Shown: positions 26,459 to 36,288 of the stretch, piece by piece
Layout: each line of letters starts with the position of its first letter
How positions within the stretch are numbered: position 1 is the first letter of the stretch
NCBI GenBank assembly: GCA_022711435.1
Contig: JAKLFB010000010.1
Location: forward strand, 1-64,000
Length of the DNA: 64,000 bases
Origin: Verrucomicrobiota bacterium
GTDB lineage: Bacteria; Verrucomicrobiota; Verrucomicrobiia; Limisphaerales; UBA1319
Direction of reading: 5' to 3'
Notes under the pieces: model-generated
Database searches by the model: none
Told to the model about the DNA's origin: nothing
Seen by the model: only the letters and a program-made list of their open reading frames with translations
Program-made: the position numbers and the translations under genes

Positions 26459-26560
26459 ATGGGTTCACTGAAAAAACGTCGGAAATCGAAGATCAACAAA
26501 CACAAACGCCGCAAGAAGATGCGCGCGAATCGCCACAAGAAGCGCACTTGGCAGCAGTAA
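26459..26560 (+). CDS. AURKAIP1/COX24-domain mini-protein
   Basis: 33 aa, extremely basic: [20 protein letters not shown] followed by [13 protein letters not shown]. It is too short for normal gene calling but matches the AURKAIP1/COX24-domain proteins annotated in Bacteroidota/Verrucomicrobiota-type genomes, which relate to a mitochondrial small-subunit ribosomal protein. A role at the ribosome is likely by that relationship. A GAGG lies 14 nt after the hisG region boundary and upstream of the ATG. A GC-rich hairpin follows. Confidence 0.85.
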   Translation: MGSLKKRRKSKINKHKRRKKMRANRHKKRTWQQ

Positions 26561-26589
26561 TTGGTTGGCTGAACTCTTCTCGTTCCGTG

Positions 26590-26622
26590 CCCGGCGCCGT
26601 CGCTCAACACGGCGGCGCCGGG
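26590..26622. terminator. GC-rich hairpin after the mini-protein gene
   Basis: A perfect 10-bp stem (cccggcgccg at 26590-26599 with cggcgccggg at 26613-26622) and 13-nt loop, 30 bp after the mini-protein stop. There is no strong T-run, only gttatgt. It could end the purN-hisG transcript or protect its 3' end. Confidence 0.5.
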
Positions 26623-26652
26623 CGTTATGTCGTCTGCTGCAGGAGGGCTTGG

Positions 26653-28317
26653 ATGGGGCGCCTTGGCTGGGGGATGTGTGGATGGCTGTTTTGGGGGCCG
26701 ATTCTGTGCGGCCTCATGGCGGGCGCGCCCGAGACGCCTGGGGCGGCCGCTGTGCATTCGAGGGCCGATCGCTCGATGCCGCCGCCGGAGCCATCGGTCC
26801 GCGCCCAGGCCCACTTCGCAACCGGCCTGCTCCTGGCCCTCAACAACGAAACCGACACGGCCTTCGAGCACCTGCGGCTGGCGGCCGAGGCGGATCCGGC
26901 TTTTGAGCCGCTGGTCCTCGAGGTCGCCCGCCAGCATCTCGCCCGGAACCAGGCCGATGCGGCGCACGATCTGCTGGCGCGCTCCGCCTCGCGCCCGGAA
27001 GCCTCCGGCCAGGTCTTCCTCCTGCTCGGCGCCGCCCACGTCCAGCGGGATCGCGTCGAGGAGGCCGCCAGCGCCTTTCGCGAGGCCATCCGGCGCAAGC
27101 CCGATCTGATCGAGGCGCGCCGCCGGCTGATCGCGCTCCTGCTCGACCAGGGACGAATCCCGGAGGCGCGAGCCGCCCTGGCCGACGCGCGCCAGCCCCA
27201 TCGCACGGATCCGGAGCACCTGGTCGAGCTGGCGGGGATGTACGCCGGGTTTGCCGCGGTGCTCGAGACCGGCCCGGCCGAGACGCGCCAGCATGTGGTC
27301 GCCCTGCTCGACCAGGCATCCCAAGGCTCGCCGGACTCGCCGCTGCTGCTCCAGAACATGGCCGATGTCTATGCTCGAGTGGGCGCCGACGATCCCGCCG
27401 TGGCGATCTACCGTCGGCTGCAGCGCGACTTCCCGCGATGGCCCGGCATCGAGGAGCGGCTGGCGGGCATCTATCTGCGCCGGGGCGAGGTGTCGCAGGC
27501 GCAGGCTCAGCTCGAAGCCCTGGCGCGCGAGAACCCCACCCACCCCGAAGCCCATTTTCTGTTGGGCGCTCTGGCCATGGCCGTCCGGGATTTTCCCCGC
27601 GCGGTCGACCATTTCCGGCGCGCGCTCGTCGTCAACCCCGAGCTCGAAGCGGCCTATTTCGAGCTGGCAGCCGCCCAGCTCTCCCTGGGACAGCCCCGCG
27701 AGGCACTGGCCACGATCCAGCGCGCCCGGGACAAATTCCCGCGCACGTTCGCTCTCGAGTATTACAGCGCGCTGGCCTGGCGCGAGCTCGAGGATTACGA
27801 CCAGGCACTGGCCCATTTCACCGCAGCCGAGCTGGAGGCGCGCGCCGGCGACACCAACCAGCTCGGCGCGCTATTCTATTTCCAGGTCGGCGCCACGTGC
27901 GAGCGCCGGGGAGACCTGGCCGCCGCCGAAGTCCATTTCCGTCGCTGCCTCGAGCGGGCGCCGGATTTCGCCCAGGCCCTCAACTACCTTGGATACATGT
28001 GGGCCGAAAAAGGGATCCGGCTCGACGAAGCCCGCGAGCTGATCGAGCGCGCCGTCCGGCTCGAGCCGGAGAGCCCGGCCTTTCTCGACAGCCTGGGCTG
28101 GGTGCTGCACCAGCAGGGGCATCATGCGCAAGCGCTGCCTTACCTGCTGGCGGCAGTCGATCGGAACCCGGAGCCGGATCCGATCCTGCTCGACCATTTG
28201 GGCGATGTCCTGGCGGCCCTGGGCCGGCTCGGCGACGCCCGCGACACCTGGCGCCGCGCCCTCGAGATCAAGCCCGATCCGCAGATCGAGCGCAAACTCG
28301 AACCCGCAAGCCCTTAG
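26653..28317 (+). CDS. Exported tetratricopeptide-repeat protein
   Basis: 554 aa. The signal peptide (MGRLGWGMCGWLFWGPILCG) is followed by at least ten TPR-like units, for example AHFATGLLLALNNETDTAFE, NPTHPEAHFLLGALAMAVRD and FLDSLGWVLHQQGHHAQALP. The ATG at 26653 is fixed by a perfect AGGAGG at 26641-26646; the frame open farther upstream overlaps the hairpin and the mini-protein gene. It is likely a periplasmic or envelope scaffold with unknown partners. The stop codon TAG coincides with the start of a mini-palindrome of the MITE family. Confidence 0.85.
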   Translation: MGRLGWGMCGWLFWGPILCGLMAGAPETPGAAAVHSRADRSMPPPEPSVRAQAHFATGLLLALNNETDTAFEHLRLAAEADPAFEPLVLEVARQHLARNQADAAHDLLARSASRPEASGQVFLLLGAAHVQRDRVEEAASAFREAIRRKPDLIEARRRLIALLLDQGRIPEARAALADARQPHRTDPEHLVELAGMYAGFAAVLETGPAETRQHVVALLDQASQGSPDSPLLLQNMADVYARVGADDPAVAIYRRLQRDFPRWPGIEERLAGIYLRRGEVSQAQAQLEALARENPTHPEAHFLLGALAMAVRDFPRAVDHFRRALVVNPELEAAYFELAAAQLSLGQPREALATIQRARDKFPRTFALEYYSALAWRELEDYDQALAHFTAAELEARAGDTNQLGALFYFQVGATCERRGDLAAAEVHFRRCLERAPDFAQALNYLGYMWAEKGIRLDEARELIERAVRLEPESPAFLDSLGWVLHQQGHHAQALPYLLAAVDRNPEPDPILLDHLGDVLAALGRLGDARDTWRRALEIKPDPQIERKLEPASP

Positions 28318-28335
28318 TCTGTGCACAGACCCTTA
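28315..28335. mobile_element. Minimal MITE-end palindrome on a stop codon
   Basis: TA-GTCTGTGCACAGACCCT-TA: the two ends of the MITE family joined with almost no interior, flanked by TA (28315-28316 and 28334-28335). The first TA is part of the TAG stop of the TPR gene. Removing element plus one TA would still leave a TAG stop. Confidence 0.75.
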
Positions 28336-28381
28336 GTTTGCTTGGATTCCCCGCGCCCATTTGGTTGAATCGGCCCGCGAT

Positions 28382-29701
28382 ATGAAGATCCTGGTGATCG
28401 GGTCGGGGGGGCGCGAGCACGCCCTGGTCTGGAAAGCGGCGCAGTCGCCTCGGGCGACAGCGGTGTGGTGCGCGCCGGGCAACGCGGGCATCGCGCTCGA
28501 GCGGCTGGCTCGGGATGGGCGGCCTGTGGAATGCGCGCCGATCGGCGCCGAGGATCTTCCGCGGCTGCTCGAGTTCGCCCGCCAGCGGCATCCGGACCTG
28601 ACCCTCGTCGGCCCCGACAATCCGCTGGCGATGGGCATCGTCGATCTCTTCCAGTCCGCCGGCCTTCGCGCCTGGGGCCCGAACCGCAAGGCGGCCCGGT
28701 TCGAGTCTTCGAAGGTGTTTGCGCAGCAGTTCATGGAGCGGCACCGGATCCCCACCGCCCGCGCCGCGGCGTTCTCCGAGCCCGGGCCGGCGCGCGCGTT
28801 CGCCGAATCGCTCGAAGGCCGCTGCGCGGTCAAGGCGGACGGGCTCGCGCTCGGCAAAGGAGTGCGCGTCTGCTCCTCGATGGCGGAAGCGGCGGAGGCG
28901 ATCGACGACTTCCTGATCCGGCGCGTCCACGGGGCTGCGGGAGGCTCGGTGGTGATCCAGGAGTATCTCGAAGGCATCGAGGTCTCGCTTCACGCGATGG
29001 TGGATGGGAGGACGGCGCTTCTGTTTCCCACGTCCCAGGATCACAAGCAGGCGCTCGACGGGGATCAGGGCCCCAACACCGGCGGCATGGGCGCCTACTG
29101 CCCGACCCCGTTCCTGGACGAGGCGGGGATCGATCGGATCCAGCGCGAGATCATCCGGCCCTGGCTCGACGGCTGCCGATCCGAGGGCATCGACTACCGC
29201 GGCATCCTCTACCCGGGGCTGATGCTCACCCGCCAAGGGCCCAAGGTCCTCGAGTTCAACGCCCGCTTCGGGGACCCGGAAACCCAGGTGTATCTGGCTC
29301 GCCTGGACAACGACCTGATCGACCTGTGCGAGGCGTGCCTCGAGGGGGCTCTGGACCGGCAGGGGCTTCGCTGGAGGCCGGAAACGGCCATCTGCGTGGT
29401 CATGGCATCGGCCGGCTACCCGGGCTCCTATGTCAAGGGGCGGCCGATCCGAGGCTTGACGGACGCCGCCTCCTGGCCAAATGTGAAGGTCTTTCACGCC
29501 GGAACCGCGCGGGCTGGAGACGAGATGGTCACCGCGGGGGGGCGGGTGCTGGGAGTCACCGCTTGGGCAGCCGGCCTCGAAGCTGCACGCGAAATCGCCT
29601 ATCAGGCGGTCGAGCGGATTCGGTTCGACGGCGCCCATTACCGGCGCGACATCGGGGCGCGGCCCCGGACGCAGGGACAGGAACGGATGGATCCGACATG
29701 A
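28382..29701 (+). CDS. purD: Phosphoribosylamine-glycine ligase
   Basis: 439 aa, ATP-grasp enzyme forming GAR from phosphoribosylamine and glycine. Signatures: MKILVIGSGGREHALVWKAA, LVGPDNPLAMGIVDLF, the ATP-grasp GRCAVKADGLALGKGV, DGDQGPNTGGMGAYCP and LEFNARFGDPETQV. The ATG at 28382 begins the canonical N terminus, excluding seven extra residues. It overlaps the next gene by 4 nt (ATGA). Confidence 0.95.
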   Translation: MKILVIGSGGREHALVWKAAQSPRATAVWCAPGNAGIALERLARDGRPVECAPIGAEDLPRLLEFARQRHPDLTLVGPDNPLAMGIVDLFQSAGLRAWGPNRKAARFESSKVFAQQFMERHRIPTARAAAFSEPGPARAFAESLEGRCAVKADGLALGKGVRVCSSMAEAAEAIDDFLIRRVHGAAGGSVVIQEYLEGIEVSLHAMVDGRTALLFPTSQDHKQALDGDQGPNTGGMGAYCPTPFLDEAGIDRIQREIIRPWLDGCRSEGIDYRGILYPGLMLTRQGPKVLEFNARFGDPETQVYLARLDNDLIDLCEACLEGALDRQGLRWRPETAICVVMASAGYPGSYVKGRPIRGLTDAASWPNVKVFHAGTARAGDEMVTAGGRVLGVTAWAAGLEAAREIAYQAVERIRFDGAHYRRDIGARPRTQGQERMDPT

Positions 29702-30753
29702 ATGTTGTGCTCAAGAACACGGCGGCAGCCGCGCTGGCGGCCGCGGCGGCCCTGGCGGCTTCGGCTGCCGGGAGCCCGCCCGAAAGCTGGCCGCCCTTTG
29801 ACGAGTTGTTCAACCTGGTCCGCACCAACCTGGCGCGGCCGGCCGATCTGGATCTGAACGCAGCGGCCGCCCGCGGGTTCTTGCGCGAGCTGCATCCGCT
29901 GGTCCGGCTCGAGTCCCCGGCGACCGATCCCGGGACATCCGCCGCCGGGCAATCGCCCGTGACGCGCCTGCACCGCTTCGACCCCGCGATCGCCTACCTC
30001 CGTCTCGAGCGCCTGGGGGCCGAATCCGCCGCCGAGCTGGACGCGAGCCTCCAGCGGCTCGACGGCGAGGCGCCCATCCAGGGCATCGTGCTCGATCTCC
30101 GATACGCCAACGGGCGCGATTTCGCCGCGGCGGCATCGATCGCGGACCTGTTTTGCGACCGGCCGGTTGCGCTGCTGGCCTGGGGGGATCGGCAGGTTCG
30201 CTCGACAGGCAGAACCAATGCATGGCGCCAATCGCTGGTGGTCCTGGTGAACCGCCGGACCACCGGGGCCGCCGAGGCGCTGGCGGCCGTCCTCCGCCAG
30301 ACGGACGCCGCCCTGCTCATCGGCTCTCCCACGGCCGGCCAGGCCGCCGTATACCGCGAGCGCGCCCTGCCCACAGGCCAAAAAATCTGGATCGCCGCCG
30401 AGGCGCTCCGCCTGGGCGAAGGCCGGAGCATCCCGCTGGCCAGCCTCGATCCCGACATCATCGTCCAGGTCGATCCCAAGCTCGAATCTGCGCTCTACGA
30501 GGAATCCTACGCGGCGCCGGCAGCCTTGAGCGGACGCACCACCGTCCTCTCCTCGACCAACCGCCCCGCGCGCGCGCGCCTCAACGAGGCCGAGCTGGAC
30601 CGCCAGAGGCAGATCGTCGCCGACGATCCCGGCGCCGAAGCCGAATCGGATGCGCCCCCGCCGCCCGCCATCATCCGCGACCCGGTTCTGGCTCGGGCGA
30701 TCGACCTGCTCAAAGCGCTCGAGATCGTTCGATCGCCCCGCAAGAATCCTTGA
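29698..30753 (+). CDS. S41-like pseudopeptidase, exported
   Basis: 351 aa with a signal peptide. The S41 (C-terminal processing peptidase) core is recognisable: [35 protein letters not shown] and [20 protein letters not shown], then LEGR-like [14 protein letters not shown]. At the nucleophile the usual S-A-[SA]-E reads G-A-A-E, so Ser is Gly. The general-base Lys of the G-E-x-T-x-G-K loop is Gln. Both catalytic residues are lost, so it is predicted inactive as a protease and may be a binding or scaffolding protein. ATGA overlap with purD. Confidence 0.75.
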   Translation: MNVVLKNTAAAALAAAAALAASAAGSPPESWPPFDELFNLVRTNLARPADLDLNAAAARGFLRELHPLVRLESPATDPGTSAAGQSPVTRLHRFDPAIAYLRLERLGAESAAELDASLQRLDGEAPIQGIVLDLRYANGRDFAAAASIADLFCDRPVALLAWGDRQVRSTGRTNAWRQSLVVLVNRRTTGAAEALAAVLRQTDAALLIGSPTAGQAAVYRERALPTGQKIWIAAEALRLGEGRSIPLASLDPDIIVQVDPKLESALYEESYAAPAALSGRTTVLSSTNRPARARLNEAELDRQRQIVADDPGAEAESDAPPPPAIIRDPVLARAIDLLKALEIVRSPRKNP

Positions 30754-30796
30754 AAAGCCATCCCACAGCGGCCAACGTGTTGGCGGTCGGATTCGC

Positions 30797-32941
30797 ATGA
30801 AGACAATCCTGTTTGTTTGCACGGGGAACGTATGCCGCAGTCCGATGGCGGAGGCTCTTTTTCGGCACGCCGCCCGCGGCCGCGGCGAATACCGCGTCCT
30901 CTCCGCCGGCCTGGGCGCCGTCAACGGCCTTCCCGCCAGCACCCTGGCCATCCGGGCGATGCGCGGGGCGGGCCTGGACCTCTCGACCCACTCCAGCCGC
31001 CAGCTCACCCACGAGATGGTCGAGTCCGCCGATTACATCTTTGGGATGACCCACGCCCACGTCGATGCCATCAACCTCATGTTCCCGCAGGCTGTCGAAA
31101 AGACCTTTCTGGCCTGCGAGTTCGCCGATCCGGCCGAACCGCGTGAAATCCCGGATCCCATCGGTGGATCCTACGATGTCTATGTCGCTTGCCGCGACCA
31201 ACTCGTCAAAGCCATACCCTCCATGCTCCAATTCATCGAACAGAACCGTTCCGCTCTCACCCCCGAGAACACCCCTTCGGCGATCGCCATCGGTTCCGAT
31301 CACCGCGGGTTTTCGCTCAAGGAAGAGCTCAAGGCCCACCTCCAGCAGCGCGGGTTCGCCGTCCATGATCTGGGGGCGTTCTCGGGCGAGGCAGTCGACT
31401 ACCCCGATTTTGCCCAGGCGGTTGTCCGGGACATCCTCGATCGCAAGGCCCAGCTCGGCCTGCTGGTCTGCATGACGGGCCTGGGCATGAGCATGAGCGC
31501 CAACAAATTCCCCGGCATCCGCGCCGCCCTGGTCACGGACGCGGCCGGCGCAGCGCTCGCCCGCCAGCACAATGACGCCAACATCCTTTGCCTGGGCGCT
31601 TCGCGGCTGACGGCCGACGGTGCCCGCCCCATCGTGGATGCCTTCTTGAGCACCCAGTTCGAAGGCGGCCGCCACCAGCGGCGGGTGTTGAAGATGGAGG
31701 CCTCGGCCGCCGCCCTGGGGCTGGCGGATCCGGAGATCGAGGACGCCATCGGCCGCGAGCGGCAGCGGCAGTGCGACAATATCGAGCTGATCGCCAGCGA
31801 GAACTTCACCAGCCCGGCCGTCATGCGGGCCCAGGGATCGGTCCTGACCAACAAGTATGCCGAGGGCTATCCCGGCAAGCGCTGGTATGGCGGCTGCGAG
31901 AACATGGATACGATCGAGCAGCTCGCCATCGACCGCGCCCGCCGGCTGTTCGGGGTCGAGCACGCCAACGTCCAGCCCCACTCGGGAAGCGCCGCCAACA
32001 TGGTCGTCTATTTCGCCTTCCTGAAGCCCGGCGACCAGATCCTCACGATGAACCTCAGCCATGGCGGCCATCTCACCCACGGGAACCAGGCGAACTTCTC
32101 CGGCCGGTTCTTCCGCGTGGTCCACTACGGCGTCAGCCAGGCCGACGAGCGGATCGATTACGACGAAGTCGCCCGGCTGGCCCGCGAGCACCGCCCCCGG
32201 ATGATCACCGTGGGCGCCAGCGCCTACCCCCGCATCATCGATTTTGCCCGGCTGGGCGAGATCGCCCGGGAGACGGGCGCCTATCTCCTGGCGGACATCG
32301 CCCACATCGCCGGCCTGGTCGTCGCCGGCCTCCACCCCACGCCGGTCGGCCATGCCGACTTCATCACCACCACCACCCACAAAACCCTCCGCGGCCCCCG
32401 AGGCGGGCTCGTCCTCTGCTCTGCCAAATATGCCAAGGAGATTGATTCGCAGACGTTCCCCGGCGTCCAGGGCGGGCCGCTCATGCACGTGATCGCCGCC
32501 AAAGCGGTCTGTTTCCAGGAAGCGCTCCAGCCCGATTTCAAAGCCTACCAGCAACAGATTGTCCGCAACGCCCAAGCCCTTGCCCATGGGCTGCAGCATA
32601 ACGGCCACCGCCTCGTCAGCGGCGGGACGGACAATCATCTGATGCTGGTCGACGTGGGCGCCCGGGGATTCACGGGCAAAGAGTGCCAGATCGCCCTGGA
32701 CGAAGCCGGTATCACCGTCAACAAGAACACCATCCCCTTCGAGACCCGTTCCCCCTTCCAGGCAAGCGGGATCCGCCTCGGCACGCCCGCCACTACCACC
32801 CGGGGCATGAAAGAATCCGAAATGGCCGCTGTCGCCGACATGATCAGCGAGGTCCTCCTCGATCCTAAAAACCTTGACGTCGCCCGGAACGTGCGGCAAC
32901 GTGTCCTCGAGTTAACCGCGAAATTCCCCTTACCATATTAG
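30797..32941 (+). CDS. Triple fusion: LMW protein phosphatase - RpiB - serine hydroxymethyltransferase
   Basis: One uninterrupted 714-aa frame with three enzymes. Residues 1-150 are a low-molecular-weight phosphatase with the P-loop CTGNVCRS (C8, R14) and [12 protein letters not shown]. Residues 161-299 are ribose-5-phosphate isomerase [52 protein letters not shown] and [15 protein letters not shown]. Residues 300-714 are full-length Gly[40 protein letters not shown] with PLP Lys529 and [12 protein letters not shown]. The RpiB part has no Met at its start; the GlyA part begins at Met300, so free GlyA might also be made. The order equals the Bacillus ywlE-ywlF-(ywlG)-glyA cluster. All catalytic motifs look intact. 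Confidence 0.92.
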   Translation: MKTILFVCTGNVCRSPMAEALFRHAARGRGEYRVLSAGLGAVNGLPASTLAIRAMRGAGLDLSTHSSRQLTHEMVESADYIFGMTHAHVDAINLMFPQAVEKTFLACEFADPAEPREIPDPIGGSYDVYVACRDQLVKAIPSMLQFIEQNRSALTPENTPSAIAIGSDHRGFSLKEELKAHLQQRGFAVHDLGAFSGEAVDYPDFAQAVVRDILDRKAQLGLLVCMTGLGMSMSANKFPGIRAALVTDAAGAALARQHNDANILCLGASRLTADGARPIVDAFLSTQFEGGRHQRRVLKMEASAAALGLADPEIEDAIGRERQRQCDNIELIASENFTSPAVMRAQGSVLTNKYAEGYPGKRWYGGCENMDTIEQLAIDRARRLFGVEHANVQPHSGSAANMVVYFAFLKPGDQILTMNLSHGGHLTHGNQANFSGRFFRVVHYGVSQADERIDYDEVARLAREHRPRMITVGASAYPRIIDFARLGEIARETGAYLLADIAHIAGLVVAGLHPTPVGHADFITTTTHKTLRGPRGGLVLCSAKYAKEIDSQTFPGVQGGPLMHVIAAKAVCFQEALQPDFKAYQQQIVRNAQALAHGLQHNGHRLVSGGTDNHLMLVDVGARGFTGKECQIALDEAGITVNKNTIPFETRSPFQASGIRLGTPATTTRGMKESEMAAVADMISEVLLDPKNLDVARNVRQRVLELTAKFPLPY

Positions 32942-33119
32942 GAATTTCCTCCCGTCCGGCGCCGGAGCGGAATGCTCGAGGCGCTGTTTCGATGGGCCGT
33001 CTGGCACGCAGGGAGGGTGACCCTGGGGTCCCCGGAAGCGACCGCCATCGGCCATGGGAACCGGATGGATCGGGGGTCTGTTTATTTGTCGGATTGTCAA
33101 AGATCACTGAGTTGTTGTT

Positions 33120-34835
33120 ATGCCACGGATCGTCAAGAAAGCCGCGAAGCCTCGCGGTCGTGTCAAGAGCCAGCCCGAGAGGCCGGCCGATTCCACCCCA
33201 GCACCGTCTCCGGCCAACCCGGTTGCCGCCGCCGCCGCCGCGCCTCCGCCTGTCGAGGTCGAGCCAGCCGGTTCGCCAGCCCCCGCCGTCCATGACGCCG
33301 CCGCGGCTCCGCCCAAGGCAAGCCCCGCTGCCCCTCCGCCCGCCAAGGGGAAAGCCTATATGCATCACCCCCATCGCCGCCCCCGCCATCTCGGGGGGCA
33401 CGGGCACGGGATGCCATCGAGGCGCGGTGGCGGGAGCCCCTTCCCGCAAGCCAACCGATCCGGCATGATGGAAATGCCATCGACCGAGGCCGGCCGCGCG
33501 GTGGCCCCGCCCGAGATGCCCGAGGAGGAGGAAGAGCCCATCGCGCCTCCCAGCCCTGAAGCCCGCGCCCACGCCCTCAATATCAGCCAGCTCCAGGCAA
33601 TGCCCATGCCCGAGCTGAATCAGATGGCGCGCGAGTTCGGCATCGAGAATTTCGGCACGCTCAAGAAGCACGAGCTGATCTTCCAAATCCTGCAGCACAA
33701 CGCCGAGCGCAGCGGGATCATGTTCTCCGAGGGCGTTCTCGAGATCCTGCCCGACGGCTTCGGATTTCTGCGGTCGCAGAGCTTCAACTACCTGCCTTGT
33801 CCGGAGGACATCTATGTCTCGCCGTCGCAGATCCGGCGGTTCAACCTGCAGACGGGCAACCAGATCGCGGGCCAGATCCGGCCGCCCAAGGAAAAGGAGC
33901 GGTTTTTCGCCCTCCTGAAGATCGAGGCCATCGACAAGGAAGATCCCGAACGGGCCAAGGACCGCACCCATTTCGACAATCTCACGCCGCTTTTTCCGAA
34001 CAAGCGGTTTCTGCTCGAAACGGTCCCCGACGAGCTATCCACACGGGTCATGGACCTGGTCTGCCCCTTGGGCAAAGGGACCCGCGGCCTGATCGTTGCG
34101 CCGCCTCGCACGGGCAAGACCATCCTCATGCAGAAGCTGGCCAACGCCATCCTCAAGAACAACCCCGAGGCCTACCTGTTCATCCTACTGATCGACGAGC
34201 GGCCCGAAGAGGTGACCGACATGGAGCGGACCTGCAAGCCGGCCGAGGTCGTCAGCTCGACGTTCGACGAACCGCCCGAGCGCCACATCCAGGTCGCCGA
34301 GATGGTCATCGAAAAGGCCAAACGCATGGTCGAACGTAAGCGGGACGTGGTGATCCTCCTGGACTCGATCACCCGCCTGGCTCGCGCCTACAACACCGTC
34401 CAGCCCCACTCGGGCAAGATCCTCTCCGGCGGTGTCGATGCCAACGCGCTGCACAAGCCCAAACGATTCTTCGGCGCCGCCCGCAACATCGAGGAAGGCG
34501 GCTCGCTCACCATCATCGCCACCGCCCTCATCGACACCGGTTCCCGCATGGACGAGGTCATCTTCGAGGAGTTCAAGGGGACCGGCAACATGGAGGTCAA
34601 CCTCGACCGCCACCTGGTCGAGCGCCGCATCTTCCCTTCGATCAACATCGAGCTCTCCGGAACCCGCAAGGAGGAGCTCCTGTATCATCCCGACGAATTC
34701 ACCCGCGTGGTCGTCCTCCGCCGCGCCCTCACCGGCGTCCCGCCCGTCGAGGCCATGGAGCTGATCCTGAAGAAGCTCAAGCAAACCCAATCGAACATCG
34801 AGTTCCTCCTCAGCGTCGGCGCCACGATCACCTGA
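33120..34835 (+). CDS. rho: Transcription termination factor Rho
   Basis: 571 aa. An about 140-residue Ala/Pro-rich, basic N-terminal extension ([20 protein letters not shown]…) precedes the Rho N-terminal helices ([20 protein letters not shown]), the cold-shock-like RNA-binding domain ([20 protein letters not shown]) and the ATPase core with Walker [22 protein letters not shown] and [12 protein letters not shown]. Extended N termini like this occur in several phyla and are disordered. The extension is hard to start-call; the ATG at 33120 is the first in frame. Confidence 0.95.
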   Translation: MPRIVKKAAKPRGRVKSQPERPADSTPAPSPANPVAAAAAAPPPVEVEPAGSPAPAVHDAAAAPPKASPAAPPPAKGKAYMHHPHRRPRHLGGHGHGMPSRRGGGSPFPQANRSGMMEMPSTEAGRAVAPPEMPEEEEEPIAPPSPEARAHALNISQLQAMPMPELNQMAREFGIENFGTLKKHELIFQILQHNAERSGIMFSEGVLEILPDGFGFLRSQSFNYLPCPEDIYVSPSQIRRFNLQTGNQIAGQIRPPKEKERFFALLKIEAIDKEDPERAKDRTHFDNLTPLFPNKRFLLETVPDELSTRVMDLVCPLGKGTRGLIVAPPRTGKTILMQKLANAILKNNPEAYLFILLIDERPEEVTDMERTCKPAEVVSSTFDEPPERHIQVAEMVIEKAKRMVERKRDVVILLDSITRLARAYNTVQPHSGKILSGGVDANALHKPKRFFGAARNIEEGGSLTIIATALIDTGSRMDEVIFEEFKGTGNMEVNLDRHLVERRIFPSINIELSGTRKEELLYHPDEFTRVVVLRRALTGVPPVEAMELILKKLKQTQSNIEFLLSVGATIT

Positions 34836-34854
34836 ACGGGGAGAGATTTCAAGT

Positions 34855-35508
34855 GTGGGGACGATCCGACACTCCATGCGGCGCGGTTTCACGCTGATCG
34901 AACTGCTGGTGGTGATCGCGATCATCGCCATTCTTGCGGGCATGTTGATGCCGGCGATCAGCCAGGCCAAAGGCCGGGCGCGCCAGGTCCAGTGCCTCAA
35001 CCAGCTCAAACAGATCGGTCTGGCCATGCTCCTGTATGCCCAGGACCACAATGGCCGAATCGTGCTCGACGCTCCGCTCCAGCCCGGATCCACCTGGGCC
35101 AGCATCCTCTCCAGCAACCAGAACCTCCGGAACCCCGATCTGTTCGTCTGCCCCGCCTACGCCCCGTTCCGCTTCACGAACTGGTTCCGGACCTACGGCA
35201 TCCGGCTGGATCCCCCCACGAACTATGTCGAGGGCAGCTTCAGCCAGTACCTCCAGCTCGAGGGCATCCCGCGCCCGATCGACTACCTCCACGCCGCCGA
35301 CACCACCAGCCGCGGCCGCCAGGGGATCGGCGCCCAGCAGTTCTATTATTTCCGGGCTGCCAGCGAAAAAGAGGTCCACGCCCGCCACGACCGCAAAGCC
35401 AATGGCTTGTTCCTCGATGGCCACATCGAGGGATGCCTTCGACCCCGGCTCGAGAACCTCGGGATCAGTGCGCTGTACGAACGCGACACGATTCCCGGCT
35501 ATTTTTAG
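34855..35508 (+). CDS. Pseudopilin with H-X9-DG C-terminal motif
   Basis: 217 aa. The prepilin N terminus [20 protein letters not shown] has the PilD-type cleavage site before Phe and the membrane helix. The C-terminal motif is [12 protein letters not shown] (His, nine residues, Asp-Gly). These type II secretion/pseudopilin-like proteins are hugely expanded in verrucomicrobia and planctomycetes. The GTG at 34855 has a GGGAGAG ribosome site 10 nt before it; ATG 34876 is the alternative. Confidence 0.9.
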   Translation: MGTIRHSMRRGFTLIELLVVIAIIAILAGMLMPAISQAKGRARQVQCLNQLKQIGLAMLLYAQDHNGRIVLDAPLQPGSTWASILSSNQNLRNPDLFVCPAYAPFRFTNWFRTYGIRLDPPTNYVEGSFSQYLQLEGIPRPIDYLHAADTTSRGRQGIGAQQFYYFRAASEKEVHARHDRKANGLFLDGHIEGCLRPRLENLGISALYERDTIPGYF

Positions 35509-35544
35509 CGTCGCGGGCGGGCTTGACCGGATGTATTCTACCGC

Positions 35545-36288
35545 ATGAAAGGCCTTCGCGCAGGATGGATCGCGGCGGGTCTCCTGGTGGCGCTGGCCAT
35601 CGGAGCCGGGGCCTGGATCGCAGCCCGTCGCTCAGCCCCAACCAACGCGGCTCTGGATCTGCGCGAGGCCGCGGCACGCCGGATCGGCCAATGGCTCGCC
35701 GAACATGCCCGTGGCCAGAATGTCCTCGTCCTCTCCAATCCGTTCACCCGGGACCCGGGACGGCCAGGGCCGGTCTATGCCTTCGAAGCCGCCGGCATCC
35801 GCGGGCTCGATCGCGGGTGGAGAGGCCAGCTGCATCTCGAAGCGATCGTGTTCCCCCCCATCGAGTCCGCATGGGCTCGCCAGCCCGAAGCCGCTCCCAT
35901 CGACCCCGCCAGCCCGACGCCTCTGAGCTACTTGCTGGCCGCGGATGCCTGGGACCAGCTCCTCCGGCAGCACCCCAAGGCGGATATCTGGGTGAGCCTC
36001 ATCGGCGTGCCGTTAAACCTGTCCGCGACAAAGGCATGGCGCCAGCCCGATCGGCCTGGAATCGCCCTCCTGCTGCCCGATATGCGGATGCTGGGCGCCG
36101 GCCGCGCTATCGAATCGGCTTTTCGTTCCGGCAAATTGCTGGCCGTCGTGCTGAACCGCCCGAGGCCAATCCCGCCCGACACCGGCGGCTCGACGAGCGG
36201 AGCGGACGAATTCGACCGCCATTTCCTCCTGGTCACCGCTGATAATGTCGCCGAGGTTCACCGGCGTTATCCGGATCTCTGGCCATGA
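35545..36288 (+). CDS. Membrane-anchored protein of unknown function
   Basis: 247 aa. One N-terminal membrane anchor (GWIAAGLLVALAIGAGAWIA) with a small cytoplasmic tail, then a soluble domain: EAAARRIGQWLAEHARGQNV, VLVLSNPFTRDPG and a C-terminal FDRHFLLVTADNVAEVHRRY. The layout (GKLLAVVLNRP, substrate-binding-like alternation) is reminiscent of periplasmic-binding folds but I do not recognise it. It overlaps the next gene by 4 nt (ATGA), so the two products may work together. Confidence 0.7.
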   Translation: MKGLRAGWIAAGLLVALAIGAGAWIAARRSAPTNAALDLREAAARRIGQWLAEHARGQNVLVLSNPFTRDPGRPGPVYAFEAAGIRGLDRGWRGQLHLEAIVFPPIESAWARQPEAAPIDPASPTPLSYLLAADAWDQLLRQHPKADIWVSLIGVPLNLSATKAWRQPDRPGIALLLPDMRMLGAGRAIESAFRSGKLLAVVLNRPRPIPPDTGGSTSGADEFDRHFLLVTADNVAEVHRRYPDLWP

